Shown here: positions 44,325 through 54,612 of the stretch, piece after piece
Layout: every line of letters starts with the position of its first letter
How positions within the stretch are numbered: position 1 is the stretch's first letter
Assembly: GCA_017311185.1 (NCBI GenBank)
Contig: JAESUZ010002383.1
Coordinates: 2,579,423-2,643,422, forward strand
Length of the DNA stretch: 64,000 nucleotides
Origin: Proteles cristata cristata
Taxonomy: Eukaryota; Chordata; Mammalia; Carnivora; Hyaenidae
Direction: 5' to 3'
Notes under the pieces: model-generated
The model's database searches: none
What the model saw: the letters and a program-made list of their open reading frames with translations, nothing else
What the model was told of the DNA's origin: nothing
Position numbers and translations under genes: made by a program

Positions 44325-44420
44325 ATATTAAAGATCATGAAATGCAACCTCTTCATTGAATGAGAGAGGAAAATGAAAGGTTCAATGACTTGTCTCAGGT
44401 CGCACGGCAAGGTCACGGCA
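44325..44420 (-). repeat. MIR/L3-like fragment
   Basis: AAAGATCATGAAATGCAACCTCTTCATTG, then AATGACTTGTCTCAGGTCGCACGGC, resembles the antisense '...gatcatctagtccaaccc...gacttgcccaaggtcacac' pattern. Confidence 0.45.
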
Positions 44421-46025
44421 GACAAAATCCTCGTCCTGGTCTCCATCCATTCTTTCCAGGACAGGGTAGCTCACATGGGATGCATGTGAGGGACTCTGCA
44501 GGAGCATAGAGAGGTGCCTGGCAGCCCACCAGGAGTCCTGAGGGTGCCACCTGCTGGCCTCAGCCCTGCCCAGGGAGGCCTGAAGCCTTTATTGGTACTT
44601 CCTAAAAACTCTTGTATCCCCAGTGCCTTCAGCCTTTCCAAGACAGTGGCACTCCTCCTGCTGGCTTCCGGTGAGCCGGTCCAGGGAAATTTTTCCAAGT
44701 CAATCTTTTCTCCTTGGTGCCTGGTTAGAAGGGCATTAGGATGAAGTCCAGTGACGATGGCGCTTGTTGCCTCGATGCCTCCGGCCACATGGGAAATTCA
44801 TCAATTCATCATGCAAAGCTGGACTGACAGAGCACAGAGCCAAGCCGGAGATACCCAGGAGCAGGCATTTTCCCTGGATTTGCACAATTCATCTGAGGGG
44901 CCACCGGGGCCCATGGCTGGAGAGGCCCACTGGGCTGGATAATGAACTCTCTGGGTGTCCCTGAGAGCCCGCCCCTGTGCCTGGCAGCACTTGGGAGGGG
45001 GCTGGGAATCAGGGAGAAAGCGTGCCAGAAATGGCTACATTTTGTAAGAAACGTGTCCTATCTTGTTCCATTCACAGAGGAAAAGAAAACATCAGCTCCA
45101 GAGCCAAACCTGTTTCTCAGGGTAATCCATCTCTTTTCAGCTGCTCCCTGCAAATCTCTCTTGCGTTAGTTTCCTGGGCCTCAGACGAATGCACGCGTTA
45201 CATTCTTCGGAAATTTAATAAGAGTCTTACGTGCCTTTTGAAATTCGTGTTTCTATGTCTTATCGCCACATAATGCATTAATATGGAAATTAATTTAGTG
45301 CTCATCAGATAGAGTGAATTGTCAAGGTATGGGTTTCTTTTAGCCTCGTTGGAAGGTCTCCCCTCCCCCTCTCTGGCAGCAGAATACTCACTATTATCCA
45401 AATAGGGGAAAACAAGTTCTCTGCAAATGCATAGGACATACTTGAGAGCTGCATGGATTCGCTAGCTTTTCGAGCCTGGATCTGCTCAGGCTCTCCCTGT
45501 TCAGGCTTGGTCCTCATCGAGGACTCACCTGCGTCCTCTCTGGGCACCCTCCAATCAAACTGATCTTTAGAAGTTTCCTAAATGCTCACATTTTTTCCAA
45601 GTGTCTGTCCGTCTGTATACATATTCCGGTCCCTTTGCCTTGGTCACAGCCTTCCTTGCCTTCTTTACGTGAGAAACATCTCCTTCACTTCAAGACTGCT
45701 AAAATGTTACTTCCTCTGAAGGAATGGGGGCGGAGCTCCATCAGTACTGGGGACAAGGGGTGGGGACAGGGACACTCTTGCAGGTGGGCACATCAGATTC
45801 CCTTCAGAGCTGAGATTCTGATTCACTGCTTTATCCTTCCATGGAGAGAATTCCTGCTAGGGAGACCCGCTCTTATATATGGCAAGCTGACACTGGTCAT
45901 TGATGGCTTCTATTTGGCTCCAAATGGATGGATGTCAGCGATTCCTATGTTAGGACCTGGTCTGCCATTACTGGTTTCTGGCACTTAGTAGGCCTGTAAA
46001 GGGGCAGCTTATAAAGAGTCAGCCT
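44421..46025. other. Unassigned, relatively GC-rich; includes a conserved-element candidate
   Basis: No gene is recognised in about 1.6 kb. A short L2-like patch may lie at 45620-45720. The AT-rich core TAATGCATTAATATGG with AAATTAATTTAG at 45271-45297 is dense in TAAT words and is discussed as a possible regulatory element. Frames of about 100-117 residues (44471-44788 minus, 44977-45273 plus, 45635-45988 plus) have no domains. Confidence 0.45.
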
Positions 46026-46250
46026 CTGGGCGCCTGGGTGGCTCAGTCGTTTAAGTGTCTGACTCTTCATTTTGGCTCAGGTCATGATCTCATTGTTCAT
46101 GGGATCAAACCTTGTGCTGACAGTGGGGAGCCTGCTTAGGATTCTCTCTCTTCCACTTTCTCTTTGCCCCGCCTCACCCCCCACTCATGTGCATGTGCGC
46201 ACTCTCTCTCTCAAAATAAATAAATAAACTTAAAACAACAACAACAAAAA
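46026..46250 (+). mobile_element. SINEC
   Basis: Head TGGGCGCCTGGGTGGCTCAGTCG, TTTGGCTCAGGTCATGATC, CT-rich body, CACTCATGTGCATGTGCGC and AAAATAAATAAATAAAC tail. Confidence 0.95.
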
Positions 46251-46256
46251 GAGACT

Positions 46257-46362
46257 TGGGGTGCCTCGGCTCTGACGGTTAAGCATTCTGCTCTTGGTTT
46301 CAGTTCAAGTCATAATCTCCCTGTTCATGGGTTCGAGTGCTAGGCTCTGTGCTGACAGGAAA
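46257..46362 (+). mobile_element. SINEC head without its 3' half
   Basis: GGGGTGCCTCGGCTCTGACGG, GTTTCAGTTCAAGTCATAATCTCC, GGGTTCGAGTGC and GGCTCTGTGCTGACAG make up the tRNA head and the start of the body. The CT-rich region and A-rich tail are missing. It follows directly after the tail of the preceding SINE. Confidence 0.88.
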
Positions 46363-48334
46363 GATTATTTTTTCTTGGGTTTGTAAGATCATAGCTTTTT
46401 TTTTTTTTAATGCCTTTCTCTTTAAAAGAGAAAAATTTTAAAAGGTGAAAGATTCTCCAGGTCATAAGTCAGACAGAACACTTCACAGTTCTGAAAAATT
46501 GAGAACAGTGAAATCACTCCCCTTGGACCCAAGAGGCACGTGCATCCCAAGTGCCTGCATTTCCCTTCGAGGGGTGTTTCCTCTGGAACATGTGGGGGGT
46601 GTGAGAGGTTTTTATCAAATGCACACCAGTGAGGTGTTCCTCTGTGCGGCAGGCTCCTCTTCTTTCTATCCAGCACAGCCATGGGCCTCCCCAATACCAC
46701 ACCCTGGCCTCGGTACCCCTGGATTCCTGCTCCTGGCCCCATGGTGTCATGGTGTCATTCCCTCCACCTGGAGGACAGGAGCTTGGGCAGAGCCTCCTTC
46801 CTGTCACCCTATCCCTTTATTTTCCGCAGCAACTTCTCCCACGACCATCTGGGGGAGTCTGATTTCACTGAGGGGTGAGGAGGGGTAAGGAACGACATGG
46901 CAACACAGGAGGAAAACAGTTTTTACACTGTTTTCCTGGTTATCATCCATAGTAACCGCAAGAAAAGCCTTTAGCTCTTCCTAGAGTGACATATGCCCCA
47001 GCTCCTAGCCTTGTTCCCTCCCCTCATGTCAGCCTCCTTTGAAACAGAACCAGAGGCTACTGTACATTCACTACCCACTTTCAGGAGGTTCCATTTACTT
47101 CGACTGTAGGAGAAACAGCGCCCCTGGAGTTATGCAGTGCAGCATCCTGAAGAGGAGTCCCTTCAGACCCCCAGGGCTTCAGGAAAGGCTCACTGCCCTG
47201 GCCCGGAGGGCAGGGCTTACCTAAGTTCCGCTTCCCTCTCCTCCATCCTCCCCTCTGGAGACAGCAATCTCCAGCACGAGGCAGCGCAGACTGCCTTCTG
47301 GGGGCCTTGACATTCGAGGTAGGTCTCTTTTGAGCTGTTGCTGTCAATGTGCGTTTTACGCACACAGATTGTTCTTTCTGTTGTCCTGGGGGTAATTATG
47401 GGCTCAACTCCCAGAGACATACACTAATTCTCTCAGATATCACAATCTTTCTAGTCCATATTAATAAAGAAAAATATCTCCCTACACAGAACAATTATTC
47501 ATGCACTGACCCCATCCCACAGTGGGTTATATTATTTTCTGGTATTATTCATGATCATGTGAGAACACGCTTCCCACCCACCCCAGCTCAATCCTTGTTC
47601 GGGCCTTTGTGAAGGAATAGTGTCACCGCCAGACCACTAATCCATTAGTGGCAATGGAATTAGTACAAAGAATACTGCTCTTGGGAGAAGGACATTCATT
47701 CTCTGGTTTTGTGTGGTTGTAGTTTCCCTGAGAGCCTCCAGGCACTTTCCAGGCACCGCTTCATGCACATTCTCAGCTCTGCAGGCAGGAAGGCAGTCAC
47801 TGGAGGCCTGTCCTGGGAGGAATTAAGGCGTCAGCTTTCAGGGGCCTCTTCAGACCTGGGGAAGCCATGCCTTCCCCTGGCAGGGACAGTAGAACTCTTG
47901 AGAAGCACAGAGCAGCTAACACTACCCAGTACATGGCCTGGGATATTGAGGGCTATGTAGAAGGATCCCCACTCAAAGAGGAATGAGGTTAACTACCATA
48001 ATGCAACGCTGGGGACATACTCAGAGGACCAGAGAACTGTTTTCCATTCATATACCTCACCTTGGGTCTCTCCAATTTCCTTCCTCAGTATTTGCTGTAA
48101 GAGACCATTGTGGCAGCTGTAACTTTGGGGAGGGAAAGAGCATGGATTACCCATGATGGGTCACTGAACTCACTCATGGTGAGTGAGGTAGTCAATTCAA
48201 GGGACATGTAACAAGCTTACTCTGAGCTGTGCTAAGAGCCTGTTGCTTAGAATAAAAGATAAATCACATATTTCTAAGCCCTAAAATGATTTCCATCTAG
48301 TAGAACAGCATTTCTCAAAATTTTGGGATCTTGA
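46363..48334. other. Long unassigned stretch
   Basis: Nearly 2 kb with no recognised repeat, GC-richer than its surroundings between 46520 and 47350. The 147-residue frame at 46445-46888 has no domain and overlaps antisense frames of similar size, as GC-rich non-coding DNA does. A perfect palindrome lies at 47634-47651. Confidence 0.45.
47634..47651. promoter_or_regulatory. Palindromic homeodomain-type site (candidate)
   Basis: CCACTAATCCATTAGTGG has 8-base inverted arms and a 2-base centre. It contains TAATCCATTA, the TAAT-2-ATTA spacing known as a P2 site for paired-class homeodomain dimers; its TAATCC half also fits OTX/PITX-type factors. Function is inferred from the pattern only. Confidence 0.35.
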
Positions 48335-48760
48335 TATATAGTAAGAAATACCTTTAAAAATTTTTATATTTAATTGGGGTAAAAATCACATCATATAAAA
48401 TTTGTCATCTTCACCATTTTTAAAAAATGTTTTATTTATTTCTGAGAGAGAGAGAGACAGCGCGAGCAGGGGAGGGTCAGAAAGAGAGGGAGACACAGAA
48501 TCCGAAGCAGGCTCCAGGCTCTGAGCTGGCTGTCAGCACAAAGCCTGACATGGGCCTCAGACCCACGAACCACGTGATCATAACCTGAGCCGAAGTCAGA
48601 CACTTAACCGACTGAGCCACCCAGGCACTCCTTCACATTTTAAAGTATACAGTTCAGTAGTGTTAAGTACTTCCCATTGTTGTGTCACGGATCTCCAGAA
48701 CTCTCCATCTTGCAAAGCTGACACTCCATACTCATGAAACAACTCCAACAGAAATCTTTT
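48335..48760 (-). mobile_element. Old L1 fragment, minus strand, split by a SINE
   Basis: GGGGTAAAAATCACATCATATAAAATTTGTC before the SINE, and TTTTAAAGTATACAGTTCAGTAGTGTTAAG with ACTCTCCATCTTGCAAAGCTG after it, are consecutive parts of an antisense old L1 3' region. Confidence 0.8.
48425..48630 (-). mobile_element. SINEC, minus strand
   Basis: AGCGCGAGCAGGGGAGGGTCAG, GAAGCAGGCTCCAGGCTCTGAGC, GACTGAGCCACCCAGGC head. The target CTTCACCATTTTTAAA (48409-48424) recurs as CTTCACATTTTAAA (48631-48644). Confidence 0.95.
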
Positions 48761-48859
48761 TTATGCTGTAACATAGCAGTGCACACATACATACGTACAC
48801 CCCACTGATACAGAAATTTCACTAAATGATACTTGTTCTCACTGTATGGGATACACTCT

Positions 48860-48935
48860 GATATTTTCTTCTAGTCTACTCTCTATTCTATTCTATTTTA
48901 TTCTTACCCTTACTCTTACTCTATTCTATTCTACT
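48860..48935. repeat. Impure (TCTAT)n pentanucleotide repeat
   Basis: Several copies of TATTC/TCTAT mixed with CTTAC variants, pyrimidine-rich. Confidence 0.8.
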
Positions 48936-49249
48936 TTTTTGAAAATGTTGATCACGATCTCACAACTCATTTCAGTACACATTAGTTGGTTTCACACCTG
49001 TGTTTTGACATACTCTACTGTAAAAATGGACAAAAATCACAAATAGCTATAAGACAGAGTCAGGTTTGGGGCATGAGGTGGAGGAAGAAAGAAAGTTCTG
49101 GAGGAGATTCTGAGTCCAAGTCTCAATGAGATTTTATCTGTGAGTAGGGGATAAAGGGGGAGAAGGCATGGGGTTAAAAGGAGAATGTTCCAGACAGATG
49201 AAGTATGAAGTGTAATCTTGACAGCAAAACTTAGTAAGTGAATAAACAT
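48936..49249. other. Unassigned non-coding sequence
   Basis: No recognisable feature. Confidence 0.5.
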
Positions 49250-49370
49250 GCGTCTTCCTTATCTGTAAAATGAGGATAATAATACCATCTGCCTCTTTGT
49301 GACATGAGGATTAGATGAATTAACCCATGTAAAACCCACTTTAAAAAGTGCCCAGTTACATAGGAAATAT
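49250..49370 (+). repeat. MIR fragment
   Basis: CTTCCTTATCTGTAAAATGAGGATAATAATACC, GACATGAGGATTAGATGAATTAACCC and AAAGTGCCCAGTTACATAGG are plus-strand MIR. Confidence 0.85.
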
Positions 49371-50182
49371 GTGGTGCTGGTACACTACTTACATTATACT
49401 TTCTTACACACATCACTTATGAGGCCATTTGTCCAGATTTTCTACCTATTTGCAACACCACTGTAAGAAACAAAATGGAAGATACTTTCTATCAAGAAGC
49501 TCCCTGAAAGCTGTGGAGTTGTTGACATGGATTTAATAGAATGTTCTGTATGGAATAGTAAGTAGTAAAATAATAAAAGCAGCGATAATAACTGGAGTTG
49601 ACTGAATGTTCAAGGATGGTATTAAACCCCTCAAGTGCATACTTTCATCTAATCTGTACAATTGTTAACAATGTTTAACAGTCATTCAACCCTAAGCCCT
49701 GCATTATAAGGATTCTGTCAATTCTTCTTAGGGAGACATCTGCATCCATGAGAATCACGTTGATGGTGATGGAGGGAGTTTTTCAGGTAGAGAGGTTTCT
49801 TTAAACCTAGGCAGGCTGGGAAGACAGTCAGTGGCACATAGTAGGAGTTCTAGGTTCTTTTGGGGAAACAAATGAGATGGGGATCTGCTCCCACAGCTAC
49901 CCAAGGCTGCAGAAAGCACCTCCTAGATAAATCTTTGACCTAGACTTGAGAGCCAGCCTGAATATTTCCCACCTCTGAGGCCAATTTTATCCTCTGTAGA
50001 AACCTCAGGCTAAAATTGTTTAGCTGCCTGATCCTGATGGCTCTCCCCCCCTTCCCCCCCCCCCCACTAAACTCTACTGAATCCCATGCTCCTGACCCAG
50101 CAGGCAGATCACCGAGTTTGTTGTCTTTATCCTGCACACTCAGCTACATGACAACCAATTGAAGACCAGGCGTGAAAGCTCT
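49371..50182. other. Unassigned; poly-C run at 50042-50067
   Basis: A 26-base pure pyrimidine run, mostly C, broken by TT. Possibly an antisense MIR scrap at 49570-49680. Otherwise nothing recognised. Confidence 0.5.
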
Positions 50183-50388
50183 TCTTTCTTTTTTCCTTTA
50201 ACTTTATTTGTTTATTTTGAGAGAAAGAGTGTACATGCAGGGGAGGGGCAGAGAGAGAGAATTCTAAACAGGCTCCACGCTGTCGGTGCAGAGCCCCATG
50301 GGGGGCTTGATCTCACAAACTGTGAGATCATGAACTGAACTGAGATCAAGAGTTGGGTGCTTAACTGACTATACCACCCAGGTGCCCC
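50183..50388 (-). mobile_element. SINEC, minus strand
   Basis: ACTTTATTTGTTTATTTTGAGAGAAAG, GGGGAGGGGCAG (older body), TGCAGAGCCCCATGGGGGGC and CACCCAGGTGCCCC head. Short duplication AAAGCTCTT / AAAGCTCCT at the flanks. Confidence 0.94.
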
Positions 50389-50539
50389 AAAAGCTCCTAC
50401 TTCATATTCAAAAGACCACTTCTCAGACCCTCACTGAAACCTGTTTATTTTCTTATTGGGTATGACTTTGATCAGTCTGAAGACCTGGATCTCTCTCTTG
50501 AAGCAGGTTAGAAGCATCATATTAGAAGGGATTGGGATA

Positions 50540-51033
50540 TGTGATGGTTAATGTTACATGTCAACTGGACTGAGCCAAGAGATTCCAAGATTAAACATTA
50601 TTTCTAGGTGTGTCTGTGTGGGTATTTCCAGAGGAGATCAGCCTTCAAATATGTGGACTCAGGATTGTTAGATGGACCTCCCCAGCGTGGGTGGGCATCA
50701 TGTGATCCCTTATGGGCCTGAATGAAACAAAAGGCCAAGGAAGAAGGGATTTGCCTCTTGTTTCCTGCTTGCCTGACAGATATCCCTTAACCCTGGGATA
50801 TCCGTGTACTCCTCCCCTTGGCCTGGGATTCACGCCATTGGCCCCTCTGGTTCTCATGTCTCTGGGCACAGAGTAGAATTACACCCCCGGCTCTCCTGGG
50901 CCTCCAGCTTGCAGAAGGCAGGTCGTGGGACTTCTCAGCCTTCATTATCACATGAGCCAGTTGCTCACAATAAATCTCTTCCTGTGTACCTATAGTGTTT
51001 GTTCTGTTTCTCCAGAGAACCTTGGCTAACACA
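50540..51033 (+). mobile_element. MLT2-type ERVL solo LTR
   Basis: It begins TGTGATGGTTAATGTTACATGTCAACTGG and ends AGAGAACCTTGGCTAACACA, with CTTATGGGCCTGAATGAAAC, CTCTCCTGGGCCTCCAGCTTGC, GTGGGACTTCTCAGCC and AATAAATCTCTTCCTGTG in between. This is a nearly complete MLT2 LTR. No internal ERV sequence adjoins it, so it is a solo LTR. The overlapping frames are not genes. Confidence 0.93.
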
Positions 51034-51314
51034 GGGTGTAGGTGTGTCAGGGGAGGCTGATGTAGATGGGCATGCTGACTGAAAGACTGAGGGAAAAAGA
51101 AACTGTATTATTATATACATAATAAATGCACATGCATAGAAAACATAGAGATCCATTTGGGGGCGTAACTACTTGCCATGGCTTTGTAGCCCAGTGGATC
51201 CTGCATATGGCAACCCACGGCAGGAGACCCTGAATTCTCAAGGCAAACTTATGTGATGGGAGGCAGAGGCAGGCCTAAGTGCAGAGAAAATGAGGGGATG
51301 ACTCAGAAGACAGG
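51034..51314. other. Unassigned non-coding sequence
   Basis: No recognisable feature. Confidence 0.5.
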
Positions 51315-51530
51315 GTGATCAGTCCCAGGTCCACATCTACAGCTGTGTGACCTTCAGCAACCTACTGTCCCTCTCAGAGCCCCAGTTTCACATTTGCCAA
51401 ATGCCAAGTGAGGTGTATAATAATAGTAGAACACCTGCTACAGTGTTCTTGTGAAGACAAGATAATATAGATAGAAAGTCCTCTGTGAGTTTAAAAGCAC
51501 TAAGTAAATGTTTGAGTTTAATTATTGAGC
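51315..51530 (+). repeat. MIR
   Basis: CAGCTGTGTGACCTTCAGCAACCTACTG, GAGCCCCAGTTTCAC, TAATAATAGTAGAACACC and AAAGCACTAAGTAAATGTTTGAG follow the plus-strand MIR. Confidence 0.85.
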
Positions 51531-51655
51531 TCAATGTTTAAGGCGAAGAAATGTGTGCAGTAAGATTTAAAAATAGTTCTCTCCAAAATTGGAGGAAAAG
51601 AGTTTTGGAATGGAAGGAGGTGATTTTTAGTTCAGTGAAAAATCTACTTACGTGG

Positions 51656-51776
51656 ATATCTATCTATCTATCTAGCTATCTATCTATCTAGCTAGCTAGC
51701 TATCAATCATCTATTTATCTATCATCTATCTGTCATCTATCTACCTATCAGTCTATCTTTTTACCAATCTATCTGT
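51656..51776. repeat. (TATC)n tetranucleotide array, impure
   Basis: About 120 bases of CTAT/TATC repeats with CTAG and ATCA variants. The first half is fairly pure and the second half decayed. Confidence 0.95.
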
Positions 51777-51839
51777 TAAGAAAGAGAAAGAAATGGAAAG
51801 TTCCACCGATGGTAAAAGTAGAGTGACTCTGAAGTCACC

Positions 51840-51965
51840 CGTGTCATTCATTCATTCATTCACCAAGTATGTACCCTGGAGCAGGTCATGGGCTGGGTCG
51901 TGGGGATACAATGATAAGAAGAGAATGGTAAGAACATGGTCCAAGCCCCTTTAGTCTGGGGGAGA
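51840..51965 (-). repeat. L2 3' end, minus strand
   Basis: CATTCATTCATTCACCAAGTATGTACC, GGGGATACAATGATAAGAAGAG and CATGGTCCAAGCCCC follow the antisense L2 end. Confidence 0.75.
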
Positions 51966-52084
51966 ATAAATTAATCTCACCAATTAATGCATAGTTACAA
52001 ACTTCAATCGTGATTATGAAGTATAGCATGGGGAAGCCAGTTTTCCTGGCTTTAAATTCAGTTTGCTGAAATCAATTTCACAAT

Positions 52085-52480
52085 GGGCATGTACTTAACT
52101 TCTCCATACCTCAGTTTCCTCATCTGTTGAATGGGGAATGACACTTACCTCTTTGGGTTACTCTGAAGATTAAATGAAATAATACATGTAAGGTAGGATT
52201 TCTTAGCCTCAGCCTGATTGACATTTTGGGCTTGATGATTCCTTGTTGTGAAGGGCTGTGCTGTACTTTACAAGATGTTTATGTCCCTGGCCTCTACCTG
52301 CTACATGCAAGTAAACACCTTTTCCCCACACTGCGACAACGGACAATGCTTCCAGAGATTGCCAAATGTCCCCCAGGAGGCAAAAGTGTCTCTGGTTAAG
52401 AAGCACTGTTCCAATGCACTTAGAGCAGTGTCTGGCACATGCTGAATACTCAATATGTGTTAGCTCTTATTGTTTTCATA
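52085..52480 (+). repeat. MIR, split by MER20
   Basis: The left part (CCTCAGTTTCCTCATCTGTTGAATGGGG ... GATTAAATGAAATAATACATGTAAGG) and the right part (GCACTTAGAGCAGTGTCTGGCACATGCTGAATACTCAATATGTGTTAGC) are consecutive MIR pieces around the MER20. Confidence 0.9.
52196..52407. mobile_element. MER20 (hAT-Charlie) inside the MIR
   Basis: TTTCTTAGCCTCAGCCTGATTGACATTTTGGGC, CAAGATGTTTATGTCCCTGGCCTC and GAGATTGCCAAATGTCCCCCAGGAGGC, then GGTTAAGAAGCACTG, are a nearly complete MER20. Confidence 0.93.
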
Positions 52481-52804
52481 AAGAAAAATTACCCAAAAGA
52501 CCTAGGATTCAAATCCTGATATTATCATTGACAGGTTGTGGGACCTCATCTAGGGAAGATTAATCAATCTATGCATACCTAGGTTTCTTCATGTCTAAAA
52601 AAAATATTGATTATCACACATGTCTTTCTTAGTAGATCTTAAATAAAATAATGTACTAAATATTAATCTAATTCCACATAAAGGTATCTAAAATAACACT
52701 TTTATCTTTAAGGAAGTAGTTGACAATCAGCAGTCCATGGGTAAAAGCTAGTCAGTTGTCTGTTTTTGTAGAGCACATAAGCTAAAATATTTTAATTTTT
52801 TTTT
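52481..52804. other. Unassigned AT-rich sequence
   Basis: No recognisable feature. Confidence 0.5.
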
Positions 52805-53475
52805 ACTGAGTTGAAATTCATGTAACAAAAAAATGAACCATTAACCTGGGAATGCAAACTGGCGCAGTCACTCTGGGAAACAGTATGGAGATACCTCAAA
52901 AAGTTAAAAATAGAACTACCATATGACCCAGCAATCACACTATGGGGTCTTTACCCAAAGAATAAAAAAAAAAAAAACCTAACTTAAAGGGATGCAGACA
53001 CCCCTATGTTTATAGCAGCATTATTTACGATAGCCAGATTATGGAAGTAGCCATTGATTCATCATCCAATTGATAAATGGATTAAAAAAACTGTGGTATA
53101 TATACACAATGGAATATTACTCAATGATAAAAAGAATGAAATCTTGCCATTTGCAATGACATAGATGGAGCTAGACAGTATCATGCTAAGTGAAATAAAT
53201 CAGTCCAAGAAAGACAAATACCACAGGATTTCACTCATGTGGAATTTAAGATAGAAAATAAATAAGCAAAGGGGAAAAAAAGAGAGAGAAAGAGAGAGAC
53301 AAAGCAAGAAACAAACTCTTAACTATAGAACACAAACTGATGGCTACCAGAGAGGGGGTGGATGGGTGAAATAGGTGATGGGGATGAAGAAGTGCACTTG
53401 TGATGAAAATAAAAACTTAAAAAAAAAAAAAGAACCATTAACATTTTAAATTGTGTAATTTAGTGAAATGGCTTT
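52805..53475 (-). mobile_element. Old L1 scrap, minus strand, interrupted by a younger L1
   Basis: TTGAAATTCATGTAAC and GAACCATTAACATTTTAAATTGTGTAATTTAGTG are the same antisense motif seen at 13487 and 48335, divided by the younger insertion. Confidence 0.65.
52846..53431 (+). mobile_element. 5'-truncated L1 with poly-A and target duplication
   Basis: The segment opens at CTGGGAATGCAAACTGG and continues CTCTGGGAAACAGTATGG, CATATGACCCAGCAATCACAC, CCCCTATGTTTATAGCAGC and GGAGCTAGACAGTATCATGC, the end of ORF2 and 3' UTR. It ends in an A run. The target GAACCATTAAC is exact at 52835-52845 and 53432-53442. ORF2 is represented only by a broken C-terminal tail. Confidence 0.96.
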
Positions 53476-53483
53476 TAAACTTT

Positions 53484-53668
53484 AAAAAAATGTGTTTACT
53501 TATTTGAGAGAAAGAAACTCAGACCCATTAGGGGAGGGGCAGAGAGATAGGAAGAAAGAGAGAATCCCAAGAACGCTCCACACTGTCTGCAGAGGACTTG
53601 AGCTCCTGAGCCGTGAGATCAAGACCAAGAGTTGGGCACTCAGTTGACTGAGCCACCCAGACACCCCA
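53484..53668 (-). mobile_element. SINEC, minus strand
   Basis: TTTACTTATTTGAGAGAAAG, GGGGAGGGGCAG, GAGATCAAGACCAAGAGTTGG and GACTGAGCCACCCAGACACCCC. The target GCTTTTAAACTTT is exact at 53471-53483 and 53669-53681. Confidence 0.95.
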
Positions 53669-53734
53669 GCTTTTAAACTTTTTAATTCTTTTGAAAAAAA
53701 TCAAAAGAATAATATCTCCTGACATGTGAAAAGT

Positions 53735-53925
53735 ATATGAGATATAAATTTTAGTCTCCACAAATAAAGTTTTGTTGGAACACAAACCCATGTATTCAAT
53801 GGCTGCTTCCCACTACAGCAGCAGTGTTAAGTAGCCACAATGGAGACCATACGGCCTGGAAAGTCTAACAGATTTACTCTTTTCCAGACCCTTTATAAAA
53901 AAGGCTTGCTGACCTCCAAATTTAA
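53735..53925. mobile_element. hAT-type non-autonomous DNA transposon
   Basis: AATAAAGTTTTGTTGGAACACAAACCCATG, AGACCATACGGCCTGGAAAGTCTAACAGATTTACTC and AAAAAAGGCTTGCTGACCTCC match the common mammalian element whose ends read 'gggttggcaaac ... gtttgctgacccc'. The left end is missing. Confidence 0.75.
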
Positions 53926-54447
53926 GGTAGTAATAAGACCAAGGAAATGAAATACTTGCTTTTGGGAAATAATGTGCTTCCTCCTTCTTTGTCCTGCTTG
54001 CTGATTTTAGTGAATGACAGAATTTACTCAAAAATATGAGGCACTAATATTTTTTCCCACCAGTCAAGTCAATCAGCAGGAACTATGACCTTGTGGCCCC
54101 AGAGGAAAGTGAAGAGGACAGCACCATAGGGACCAAGGGACCAAGGGCAGCCATTGTTGCCTTCCACTGCTGGACTTTCAGTTCTTACCGTTGACTTCCC
54201 TTTTCTTTCTAGGGTCCACACAGCTGTCACTGAACCACACAGTTTCAGTTAGGAAAGCTTGGTCATTTCAATTTTGGTCATAAATGGAGGCTGTCCTTGA
54301 TTTTATTCTTTGTTACCCATTTCCACCTATGATATCTTTCTGTAAAAACCTGTTAGGAAGCGAAATTTGCCACCACATATCCCCTGGGCATGTAGATTAT
54401 TTTAGCCAGATTATTTTAGCTTGATTATTATTTCTTTTTATAAGATT
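53926..54447. other. Unassigned non-coding sequence
   Basis: No recognisable feature. Confidence 0.5.
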
Positions 54448-54612
54448 TTTAAAAAATGTTTTTATTTATTTTTGAGAGGGAAAGAGTAGGGCAGGGATAG
54501 AGAGAGGGGGACAGAGCAGAGACCTCGATGTGGAGCTCAAACTCACAAACCATGAGATCATGACCTGAACCAAAGTTGGATATTTAGCCCCCTGAGCCAC
54601 CCAGGGTTCCCT
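54448..54612 (-). mobile_element. SINEC, minus strand, older
   Basis: GTTTTTATTTATTTTTGAGAGGG, GAGCTCAAACTCACAAACCATGAGATCATGACC and CCTGAGCCACCCAGGGTTCCC. No convincing target duplication. Confidence 0.93.

Noticed and set aside
46445..46888. 147-residue frame with overlapping frames on both strands
   Set aside because: Frames are open on both strands at once, as expected of GC-rich non-coding DNA, and no domain is seen.
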